From: Methanosarcinaceae archaeon
Lineage (GTDB): Archaea; Halobacteriota; Methanosarcinia; Methanosarcinales; Methanosarcinaceae
Assembly (NCBI GenBank): GCA_020793555.1
Contig: DQIO01000188.1
Location: 1 to 6,540, forward strand
Direction of reading: 5' to 3'
DNA length: 6,540 nt
Shown here: piece after piece, positions 1 to 5,865 of the stretch
Layout of the letters: every line of letters begins with the position of its first letter
How positions within the stretch are numbered: position 1 is the stretch's first letter
The notes under the pieces: model-generated
Databases searched by the model: none
The model's input: the letters and a program-made list of their open reading frames with translations, nothing else
Told to the model about the DNA's origin: nothing
Program-made: the position numbers and the translations under genes

Positions 1-98
1 CCATAATGATTAATGAGCAGCATGGTTAATAAGTGTTGTTAGGTTACTTTGGAATTGTTATACTGGTACTTTAATAACACCAAACTGTCGCAATGACA
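1..98. other. Short non-coding tail downstream of the cytochrome gene
   Basis: After the TAG stop at 99-101 the minus strand has 19 further sense codons in frame, then TAA at 39-41. No convincing hairpin-plus-T-run terminator is present; the only stem beside the stop is a 4-bp TGTC/GACA. An ATG at 21-23 on the minus strand opens a frame to the window edge, but it lacks a ribosome binding site and is too short to judge. Confidence 0.5.
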
Positions 99-3000
99 CT
101 AATAGAAGTATTCCCTGTTCTTGTCAGGATACGTGTGACAGTACCTGCAATTATTGATTGCAGTGCTGCTAAATGTGGTACTGGCAGTATTATACAAAGT
201 AGCTTCATGACAAACAGTGCAATCTGTGATGTCCACTACAGAACTTGATGGAGTACTTGTAAGATTATGTCGGTTGGTATCATCGACCGGATCCGACTGA
301 TATGAATGGCAGCATTCACATGCTTTCCACCCCGATTCAGGAGGTGGGTGGTCTTTGGTATGGCACTGGGTACAATTCGCACCAGGTTTGATACCGTGAA
401 CACTGTCAGCATACATTGTCTCATTCACATAGACCGACGGATTGCCATAGTCGTTCATCGCCTGATAATTGTAATGGCAGCCTGTGCAGGATTCACGGTT
501 GGTAACATCGTGTCCGTGATCTCTGCCGGCAGTCTGGTTGTAGATATTGTGGCATTTCAGGCACTGCGTGTTATTGCCCCAACCTATATTGAGGAGTTCA
601 TGGCCATAGGGATAAGGACCTGGCCGTTCTACGCTTTCACTTATGGAGTGACACTTTGTGCAGCTTGGTTTTGAGTTCCATGTATGTGCGCCAGAGTGAT
701 CTGTGATGTTGATGGTCAGTGTGTCCGGCGTGGAATTTGCAGTAAAGGTTACGGTAGTATGGCATACCATGCAACCAGTATAGTTTGTTGGATGATTTGT
801 AGAGGTATTCAATATCATTCTTTTATGGGCACTGTCATTTAACATCATGCCTATAGAAGGTGTTAGTGAATAATCTTTTGGAGAAATTAATAGATTTCGA
901 GTTCTATGCCAGTATGGATCACTAGCATCAAACATTGGTGCATGACAAATAGGACAATTGGGATTATTATTGTGATAATAGCTATCGGGGTCATTTAGCT
1001 GTCCATGACAGTCAGAGCAGTAAGGTATAGATAAGTTGTGTGCATCTGGTTTTGGAGTGTCGTGCCAGATATAATGGCATGGATTACAATGCTCATTTTG
1101 ATAATCGTCCCATGTATTTTCATTCACTATCCCCCAGTATCTTATGCGATCTGAATGACAATTGATACACACTTGATTTGGTTCTCTTGCTGTACCTGTT
1201 GCTCCAGGCCATCCTCCGGATGAATCTGGATTTGCGTGTCTTGCATACCTTACATTGCCATCAGGTGGATCATCCCCAAACAGATTGCCTGTTATCGTAT
1301 CCCTCTTATGTGTCATATTCGAGCCGCTCGGTGCGAGATTGTTTGAGTTATCGTTCATGGCATAGTTGTCATATCCTGTTTCAATCTCATCCCCGGTCTT
1401 TGTGTGACAGGTCGTACACAGTGGCGAGAGTGTGCTGCCACTTGCGGGTGTGGTGTTGGTAGTATGGACTGTTGTCCCAGTATTGTATTCTGCACTGTAC
1501 ATTTTAGTCCCAGTGTAGTTTAAAGTGGCATTGTTGTGACACTGAATGCATATTACGCCTGTTGTATTGTATGAAGTATGGTTATTTTTATTGTTGTGGC
1601 ATGTTGTACAACCTGGCTTCATCTCAGTAGCATTTGGTGTATGTATGGAAGCACCGGTGTTGTATATGGTGTTTGCAGGGAGAATGCTGCCTGAGTAGTT
1701 CAACGTTGCATTATTATGGCAATAGATACAATCAACACCATACGTATCGAAACTGCTGTGGTTGTTATAACCAATGTGGCAATCGTCACATTCTGGTATC
1801 AAATTATCCATAGAATGAATACTGGTGCTTGTAAGATACGTACCATTTGTAAGCACATTTCCTGAATAATTAAACATATTATCATTGTGGCACTGCAAGC
1901 AACTTACACCATCGGTATCATATGAACTGTGGTTTACCTCATCGTGGCACAGGGAGCAGGAAGGTGTAATCGTATTATGAATATCGATCTGGTGTGTGCC
2001 CGAGAAATCGTGGCAGTCAGTGCAGTTCGCAGCAGTTGACGCAGGAGTAGTCGTACCATTGTGCAATGTGTACCCTATGGATTCGTTGTGGCAGTCATCA
2101 CAAGTAAGTGTATCTGCCTCATCATATACATTATGGAAATTATTGTGACAGAAAGAACAGTTCACAATCGGATTGTCCGGGTTCGGATGCACTGCCAGAT
2201 CTCTTGCACCAGTGGTATTGTTGAGCCACTGTGGAACTGTGGCAAGGTCATGGTTTAGGGAAGTAATGGTGAAATTATCTTTGTATGAAATTGGATGGCA
2301 ATTGGCAGCATCGCAACTTGGATAGCGGTTATCCAAGTTGTCAGGAACCGAAGAAGTTGTAAGATGTCCATGGCAAGATTCATTAGAACATGTTGTGGCC
2401 GGTGTTGTTCCAACCGCGACATTAGAGTGCTGTCCAGACATATAACTAGTATGGCACTGAGTGCATTGAACAGAGTTTTGACCCGTGTGGCAGTCACTAC
2501 AAACATAGCTGCCGCCATCTGTTCTCGTAATTAAACTTTCATGTGTATCATATTCTGCATGTGTAGTCAAGTGAGTTAATGAAGCATTGATTAAATTATC
2601 AAAAGTTATTGATCCCCCTGTCTCAGTATTATTGCCAAGCATCGCACTCCAAGCGTGTTTACTTGAAAAGTGACAACTGTCACACCCCCACCTACCCACC
2701 GTAAATCCAGTTGAACCGCTCACCTCATTTCCCAAACCTGTAACATCGACATGTACCAGATAATCCACACCCGCTCCAGTGGTCTCGTTCACCTCGATAG
2801 TCTTTGTATAAAACCCTGTTCTTACCTTATCCATAGTCCCGTTGCAGATTATTGGCGCACCACTGCTCCCATTATGCACACAGTAAGTCACATTTGGCTC
2901 ATCCGGATATCGCTCATTCGGCACGAGACGCCCATACTGGTCCACAACCATAGCATTTATCGTAACATTTCTTGGATGGCCGTCAGCGGGCCAGACGCCA

Positions 3001-5357
3001 TAACCAGATGCATCTGTAACCCACAATGCCGGGTCCAGCAGATAAACCGCTTTATCAGTCCTGGCAACAACTGTAGGGCTGAATATTGTGATCGTGGGTG
3101 GTGTATCTACCAGTGGATGATAGTCGCCGCTGTTTGCAATACTAGTGTTGTACCAAGTATCGCCCAGACCGTCGCCGTTTGTATCAGCTCCCGCATAGTT
3201 TGACCAGTAGTTCCCACCAAGCCATGACCCGCCGATGATATTTATTCCGGTGACGGGTGTGGTGTTCCAGACATTGGTCCCGTCGTCGTTGGCGTTGTTG
3301 GTGTTGCTGAAATAGTTATTGTAGATCGTGTTGTTGCTCGAAGACAGCAGGTAGATGCCGCGCTGGATGTTGTTCGATACGTTGTTGCTCGTCAGTGTGT
3401 TGTTATTACTCGAAGATTGCAGGAAGATGCCGCTTAAAGTGTTCGAGTTTGCGTTGTTGCTCGTCAGTGTGTTGTTATTACTAGTAGAATACAGGCGGAT
3501 GCCGTAGTCAGTGTTCGAGTTTGCATTGTTGCTCGTTAGCGTGTTGTCGTTACTCGAATATTGCAGGAAGATGCCGCTTAAAGTGTTGTTCGAAGCGTTG
3601 TTGCTCGTTAGCGTGTTGTTACTAGAAGTATGCAGGTAGATGCCGCTTAAAGTGTTGTTCGAAGCGTTGTTGCTCGTTAGCGTGTTGTTACTAGAAGTAT
3701 GCAGGTAGATGCCGCGATGGATGTTGCTCGATGCATTGTTGCTTGTCAGTGTGTTGTTATTACTCGAAGATTGCAGAAAGATGCCGCTTAAAGTGTTCGA
3801 GTTTGCGTTGTTGCTCGTCAGTGTGTTGTTATTACTAGTAGAATACAGGCGGATACCGTAGTCAGTGTTCGAGTTTGCATTGTTGCTCGTTAGCGTGTTG
3901 TCACTCGAAGATGTCAGGAAGATGCCACTTATTTTGTTCGAGTCTGCGTTGTTGTCCGTAAGCGTGTTGTTGCTCGAAGATAGCAGGCAAATGCCGTTAC
4001 TGTTCGAGTCTGCGTTGTTGTTCGTAAGCGTGTTGTTGCTCGAAGATTCCAGAGAGATGCCTCTTATGGTGTTTGAGTCTGCGTTGTTGTCCGTAAGCGT
4101 GTTTTTGCTCGAAAAATACAGGAAGATACCGTAGTTGGTGTTCGAGTCTGCGTTGTTGTCCGTAAGCGTGTTGTTGTTGCTCGTTAAACGCAGGTAGATG
4201 CCGTTGGTGTTCGTGTTTGCGGTGTTGTTCGTAAGCGTGTTGTTGCTCGAAGATAGCAGGTAAATGCCGTTGCTGTTCGAGTCTGCGTTGTTGTTCGTAA
4301 GCGTGTTGTTGCTCGAAGATTCCAGGGAGATGCCTCTTATGGTGTTCGAGTCTGCGTTGTTGTTCGTAAGCGTGTTGTTGCTCGAAGATAGCAGGTAAAT
4401 GCCGTAGTTGGTGTTCGAGTCTGCGTTGTTGTTCGTAAGCGTGTTGTTGTTGCTCGTATCACGCAGGTGGATGCCGTAGGTGTTCGTGTTTGCGGTGTTG
4501 TTCGTAAGCGTGTTGTTGTTGCTCGTAGTACGCAGATAGATGCCGTAGGTGTTCGAGTCTGCGTTGTTGTCCGTAAGCGTGTTGTTGTTGCTCGAAGAAT
4601 ACAGGTAAATGCCGTAGGTGTTCGAGTTAGCGGTGTTGTTCGTAAGCGTGTTGTTGCTCGAAGATGTCAGGGAGATGCCGTAGGTGTTCGAGTTAGCGGT
4701 GTTGTTCGTAAGCGTGTTGTTGCTCGAAGTTGCTAGGCAGATGCCGTGGTTGCTGTTCAAGTTTGCGTTGTTGCTCGTTAGCGTGTTGTTGTTGCACGTA
4801 GTACGCAGGTAGATGCCGATGCTGTTCGAGTTTGCGTTGTTGCTCGTCAGCGTATTGTTGTTGCTCGTATCACGCAGGTAGATACCGCAGTAATTACCTG
4901 ATACATTGTTGTCAGATATATTGCAGTACTGCCCACCGTTGAGATAAAAACCTGCCCTATCTGCATCTGTCGCTCCGGTCACATTGAACCCTGAGATGTT
5001 CACGTAATCCACACTTACCTCAAACACATGGTCAGAAGTCAAAGCAGCAGTCACATTTACCACATCCGCGCCCTCACCATGCAATGTGAGCTGCTTGTTC
5101 ACGTTTACGTTCTCTGTGTAGCTGCCGTTGTACACATAGATCAAGTTACCTGCTGTTGCGTTGTTTATTGCAAATTGGATTGGAGTAATGCTTGCATTGA
5201 ACGAACCGCCGTCGTACCACCAACCTGTTTGGTTGACGTAGATGTCAGGAGTAGCAGCCGATGTAACAATTGGTACGATTGTCAATGATATTATAAGAAA
5301 AAGTATTATCGTAGTCAAAGCCGATCGGATTTGTCGTTTGGTTATATCTTTAGTCAT
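99..5357 (-). CDS. Secreted beta-helix (NosD-like) / multiheme cytochrome c fusion protein, 27 potential hemes
   Basis: Encodes 1752 residues, ATG to TAG. Residues 1-34 look like a Sec signal peptide (basic MTKDITKRQIR, then a hydrophobic run ending VTSAA). Residues 35-167 resemble the N-terminal part of archaeal NosD/pectin-lyase-fold proteins (IQFAINNATAG, YVYNGSYTENV). Residues 168-675 are 22 helix turns beginning NTLT and containing GIYL-like strands. Residues 676-750 are a NosD-type end module (NTIYNNYF, GGNYWSNYAG, NGDGLGDTWY). Residues 750-890 are an unrecognised, possibly Ig-like linker. Residues 892-1741 hold 25 CxxCH and two CX4CH motifs, so up to 27 c-type hemes. No C-terminal membrane segment or sorting signal is seen. 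Multiheme proteins of this kind serve extracellular electron transfer in anaerobic methane- or alkane-oxidising archaea; that role here is inferred. The start is supported by GAGGTG 5 nt upstream and by the signal peptide. Partner redox proteins are not in the window. Confidence 0.93.
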   Translation of the reverse strand: MTKDITKRQIRSALTTIILFLIISLTIVPIVTSAATPDIYVNQTGWWYDGGSFNASITPIQFAINNATAGNLIYVYNGSYTENVNVNKQLTLHGEGADVVNVTAALTSDHVFEVSVDYVNISGFNVTGATDADRAGFYLNGGQYCNISDNNVSGNYCGIYLRDTSNNNTLTSNNANSNSIGIYLRTTCNNNTLTSNNANLNSNHGICLATSSNNTLTNNTANSNTYGISLTSSSNNTLTNNTANSNTYGIYLYSSSNNNTLTDNNADSNTYGIYLRTTSNNNTLTNNTANTNTYGIHLRDTSNNNTLTNNNADSNTNYGIYLLSSSNNTLTNNNADSNTIRGISLESSSNNTLTNNNADSNSNGIYLLSSSNNTLTNNTANTNTNGIYLRLTSNNNTLTDNNADSNTNYGIFLYFSSKNTLTDNNADSNTIRGISLESSSNNTLTNNNADSNSNGICLLSSSNNTLTDNNADSNKISGIFLTSSSDNTLTSNNANSNTDYGIRLYSTSNNNTLTSNNANSNTLSGIFLQSSSNNNTLTSNNASSNIHRGIYLHTSSNNTLTSNNASNNTLSGIYLHTSSNNTLTSNNASNNTLSGIFLQYSSNDNTLTSNNANSNTDYGIRLYSTSNNNTLTSNNANSNTLSGIFLQSSSNNNTLTSNNVSNNIQRGIYLLSSSNNTIYNNYFSNTNNANDDGTNVWNTTPVTGINIIGGSWLGGNYWSNYAGADTNGDGLGDTWYNTSIANSGDYHPLVDTPPTITIFSPTVVARTDKAVYLLDPALWVTDASGYGVWPADGHPRNVTINAMVVDQYGRLVPNERYPDEPNVTYCVHNGSSGAPIICNGTMDKVRTGFYTKTIEVNETTGAGVDYLVHVDVTGLGNEVSGSTGFTVGRWGCDSCHFSSKHAWSAMLGNNTETGGSITFDNLINASLTHLTTHAEYDTHESLITRTDGGSYVCSDCHTGQNSVQCTQCHTSYMSGQHSNVAVGTTPATTCSNESCHGHLTTSSVPDNLDNRYPSCDAANCHPISYKDNFTITSLNHDLATVPQWLNNTTGARDLAVHPNPDNPIVNCSFCHNNFHNVYDEADTLTCDDCHNESIGYTLHNGTTTPASTAANCTDCHDFSGTHQIDIHNTITPSCSLCHDEVNHSSYDTDGVSCLQCHNDNMFNYSGNVLTNGTYLTSTSIHSMDNLIPECDDCHIGYNNHSSFDTYGVDCIYCHNNATLNYSGSILPANTIYNTGASIHTPNATEMKPGCTTCHNNKNNHTSYNTTGVICIQCHNNATLNYTGTKMYSAEYNTGTTVHTTNTTPASGSTLSPLCTTCHTKTGDEIETGYDNYAMNDNSNNLAPSGSNMTHKRDTITGNLFGDDPPDGNVRYARHANPDSSGGWPGATGTAREPNQVCINCHSDRIRYWGIVNENTWDDYQNEHCNPCHYIWHDTPKPDAHNLSIPYCSDCHGQLNDPDSYYHNNNPNCPICHAPMFDASDPYWHRTRNLLISPKDYSLTPSIGMMLNDSAHKRMILNTSTNHPTNYTGCMVCHTTVTFTANSTPDTLTINITDHSGAHTWNSKPSCTKCHSISESVERPGPYPYGHELLNIGWGNNTQCLKCHNIYNQTAGRDHGHDVTNRESCTGCHYNYQAMNDYGNPSVYVNETMYADSVHGIKPGANCTQCHTKDHPPPESGWKACECCHSYQSDPVDDTNRHNLTSTPSSSVVDITDCTVCHEATLYNTASTTFSSTAINNCRYCHTYPDKNREYFY
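135..2684 (-). other. Multiheme cytochrome c region: 25 CxxCH plus 2 CX4CH
   Basis: Heme motifs start at residues 892, 953, 965, 990 (CX4CH, CSNESCH), 1015 (CX4CH, CDAANCH), 1067, 1086, 1112, 1134, 1153, 1190, 1210, 1250, 1270, 1314, 1397, 1424, 1447, 1468, 1529, 1566, 1599, 1624, 1662, 1680 (CECCH), 1713 and 1737. Close pairs and many additional histidines in the intervals, such as HSSYDT and NNHTSY, suggest bis-His ligation and a closely stacked heme chain. Number of hemes actually attached and their potentials cannot be read from sequence. Confidence 0.93.
1404..1958 (-). repeat. Three tandem di-heme modules within the cytochrome region
   Basis: Residues 1134-1313, plus the next CxxCH at 1314, show one pattern three times. 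It is CxxCH, then NH[S/T]S[Y/F][D/N]T.GV, then C[L/I].CHN, then a [F/L]NY[S/T]G segment and an [S/T][I/V]H about 20 residues later. Module starts are 1134, 1190 and 1250, giving lengths of 56, 60 and 64 residues. The middle and last modules share CHNNATLNY exactly. This indicates local growth of the heme chain by duplication. Confidence 0.85.
2685..3107 (-). other. Linker or Ig-like domain between beta-helix and heme region
   Basis: Residues 751-891 contain no heme motif and no helix repeat. The segment is rich in V, T, Y and G with alternating hydrophobic stretches (ITIFSPTVVA, NVTINAMVVDQYGRLVP, DYLVHVDVTGLGNEV), as expected of a beta-sandwich. Two cysteines, C826 and C838, could pair. It runs directly into the first heme site through FTVGRWGCDSCH. 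I do not recognise a named family. Confidence 0.5.
3108..3332 (-). other. NosD-type C-terminal beta-helix end module
   Basis: Residues 676-750 leave the short-period repeat and carry NTIYNNYF, a DDGTNVWNTTP stretch, GGNYWSNYAG and an Asp/Gly-rich NGDGLGDTWY segment. This combination typically closes archaeal NosD-like helices. The Asp/Asn-rich loop could bind calcium, but that is inference from composition. Confidence 0.7.
3391..3902 (-). repeat. 158-bp segment repeated at 354-bp spacing inside the array
   Basis: Positions 3391-3548 and 3745-3902 match at 156 of 158 bases by hand comparison. The differences are G/A in GCAGGAAG against GCAGAAAG, and G/A in GGATGCCG against GGATACCG. The spacing of 354 bp equals 118 codons, five helix turns. 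At protein level turns 15-17 (DYGIRL, LSGIFL, HRGIYL) correspond to turns 20-22 (DYGIRL, LSGIFL, QRGIYL). Confidence 0.93.
3571..3708 (-). repeat. Perfect 69-bp tandem duplication (two copies)
   Basis: Positions 3571-3639 and 3640-3708 are identical over all 69 bases, and identity continues 7 bases further (3640-3646 against 3709-3715). The length is exactly 23 codons, one beta-helix turn, so the reading frame is kept. Absence of even silent differences indicates a very recent duplication or gene conversion (or, less likely, an assembly artefact). Confidence 0.95.
3969..4514 (-). repeat. 273-bp tandem duplication (four-turn module, two copies)
   Basis: Positions 3969-4241 and 4242-4514 are adjacent copies, each coding for 91 residues or four helix turns. 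By hand count they differ at about 19 positions (about 93 % identity). Turns 6-9 and 10-13 share the order TANTNT, NTNYGI, NTIRGISLE, NSNGI. The match extends slightly past the left border. Higher divergence than the 69-bp and 158-bp repeats suggests an older event. Confidence 0.85.
5256..5357 (-). other. Signal peptide coding segment
   Basis: Residues 1-34 of the large protein: a basic n-region (K3, K7, R8, R11), a hydrophobic core (roughly residues 13-31, rich in I, L, V, T) and a small-residue end, TSAA, followed by the mature-looking start TPDIYVNQ. Export is also required for the many CxxCH motifs, because c-type heme attachment occurs outside the cytoplasmic membrane. The exact cleavage site is a guess. 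Confidence 0.85.
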
Positions 5358-5362
5358 TATTA

Positions 5363-5370
5363 CACCTCAC
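5363..5370 (-). promoter_or_regulatory. Ribosome binding site of the large gene
   Basis: On the minus strand the start codon is preceded by GTGAGGTG then TAATA then ATG. GAGGTG complements the conserved archaeal 16S 3' end (CACCUC) and lies 5 nt from the ATG, which fixes the start at 5357. Confidence 0.8.
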
Positions 5371-5463
5371 TCCGGTTTGAAAATATTTGTTAATGGCAGT
5401 TAATTACCTTTAATTTAGTATGATCAGCACTGACGCAGACAATAAGTTGCACCGAAATTAAGA

Positions 5464-5489
5464 TTAATATATGATTTTAATATATGATT
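5464..5489 (-). promoter_or_regulatory. Tandem 13-bp repeat with TATA-like sequence, candidate promoter
   Basis: TTAATATATGATT occurs twice head to tail with no mismatch (5464-5476, 5477-5489). On the minus strand each copy reads AATCATATATTAA, which contains a plausible archaeal TATA box. The copy nearer the gene would place a transcript start near 5445 and a leader of roughly 85 nt before the ATG at 5357. No clear BRE is seen, and AT-rich sequence easily resembles a TATA box, so the promoter role is tentative; the repeat itself is certain. Confidence 0.45.
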
Positions 5490-5633
5490 CTTCCTTTATA
5501 TTTGTATAGCTCCCCAACTATAATCAGGTTTCATAAAAGTGATCAAATTGTATTATTAAAATATACATACATGCATAAACGACACATAGTTACTTTTAAT
5601 ATATATAACTGTAGAGGTTTTGATATTTTTGAA

Positions 5634-5865
5634 CCCAAATTTGACAGTTGTCACTCTTTCTTGAAGAGAATGTATTCTCATTTTGCCCTAAAATCCCTCA
5701 ATTTTGTCAGGAAAATCATTTTGATAGTTGAAAATTTATAACCCATAATTGTACGTAATTCCCTGTTTTCCTCTTAAAATTAGTGTATTCATTGGATCAA
5801 AATTCGCATAAATAAAATTTTTCGCGCCACTTTTCATGTAATCCACAGTAACTGTCAAACTTGGG
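5634..5865. repeat. Imperfect 16-bp inverted repeat pair
   Basis: CCCAAATTTGACAGTT at 5634-5649 and AACTGTCAAACTTGGG at 5850-5865 are reverse complements except for one base. The inner arm lies in the part of the transposase frame where family resemblance is lost (residues 217-222, PSLTVT), and the outer arm lies beyond its stop. Given the AT-rich sequence this may be chance. Confidence 0.4.

Larger units (their letters stand above)
3333..4856 (-). repeat. Coding tandem repeat array: 22 beta-helix turns (PbH1/NosD type)
   Basis: Residues 168-675 consist of 22 units of 22, 23 or 24 residues. Each starts NTLT[S/N/D]NN or NTLTNNT and contains a GI[Y/F/S/C/R/H]L strand followed by a Ser/Thr/Asn turn. 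This is the period of a right-handed parallel beta-helix, one unit per turn. Two more divergent turns precede the array (NISGFNV at about 120, NISDNNV at about 146) and one follows (NTIYNNYF at 676). On the plus strand it appears as a GTT/GTTG-rich pattern. At about 4.8 angstrom rise per turn, the family's usual value, 22 turns would form a rod of about 10 nm. Confidence 0.93.
5358..5735. other. AT-rich intergenic region between transposase fragment and cytochrome gene
   Basis: These 378 bases hold the ribosome binding site and the candidate promoter repeat described separately. They also hold two short perfect palindromes, TGACA-GT-TGTCA (5642-5653) and GAGAAT-GT-ATTCTC (5666-5679). An open frame on the plus strand from 5484 has no ribosome binding site or recognisable protein pattern and is not called. 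The part from about 5630 to 5735 may be the end of the insertion sequence. No RNA gene is recognised. Confidence 0.6.

Noticed and set aside
9..30. ATTAA / TTAAT stem downstream of the cytochrome gene as a terminator
   Set aside because: Only five A-T pairs with a 12-base loop and no T-run; not distinguishable from background.
2669..2682. 14-bp sequence (AGTGACAACTGTCA) shared in opposite orientation with 5642-5655
   Set aside because: It encodes part of the first heme motif (CDSCH) and is largely palindromic; a 14-base match by chance is plausible in a window this size.
3865..4736. Long repetitive plus-strand open frames opposite the helix array
   Set aside because: They are reverse-strand readings of the 69-bp-period array; the repetitive protein patterns follow from the minus-strand repeats, and no start signal supports them.
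3333..4856. CRISPR array or non-coding satellite interpretation of the regular repeats
   Set aside because: The unit is 66-72 bp with no spacer structure, always a multiple of three, and it codes for a coherent beta-helix in one frame.
3391..4856. Assignment to a Borg-type extrachromosomal element because of in-gene tandem repeats and a multiheme gene
   Set aside because: Repeats here are degenerate helix turns common to NosD-like proteins, with only one perfect two-copy tandem; no other element marker is present in the window.
5666..5679. GAGAAT-GT-ATTCTC palindrome as a transcription terminator
   Set aside because: A two-base loop is too small for a hairpin and no T-run follows on the minus strand; it may instead belong to an insertion-sequence end or a protein-binding site.
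5484..5741. Plus-strand open frame of 85 codons in the intergenic region
   Set aside because: No ribosome binding site, AT-driven composition, no recognisable protein pattern; its ATG lies inside the 13-bp promoter-like repeat.
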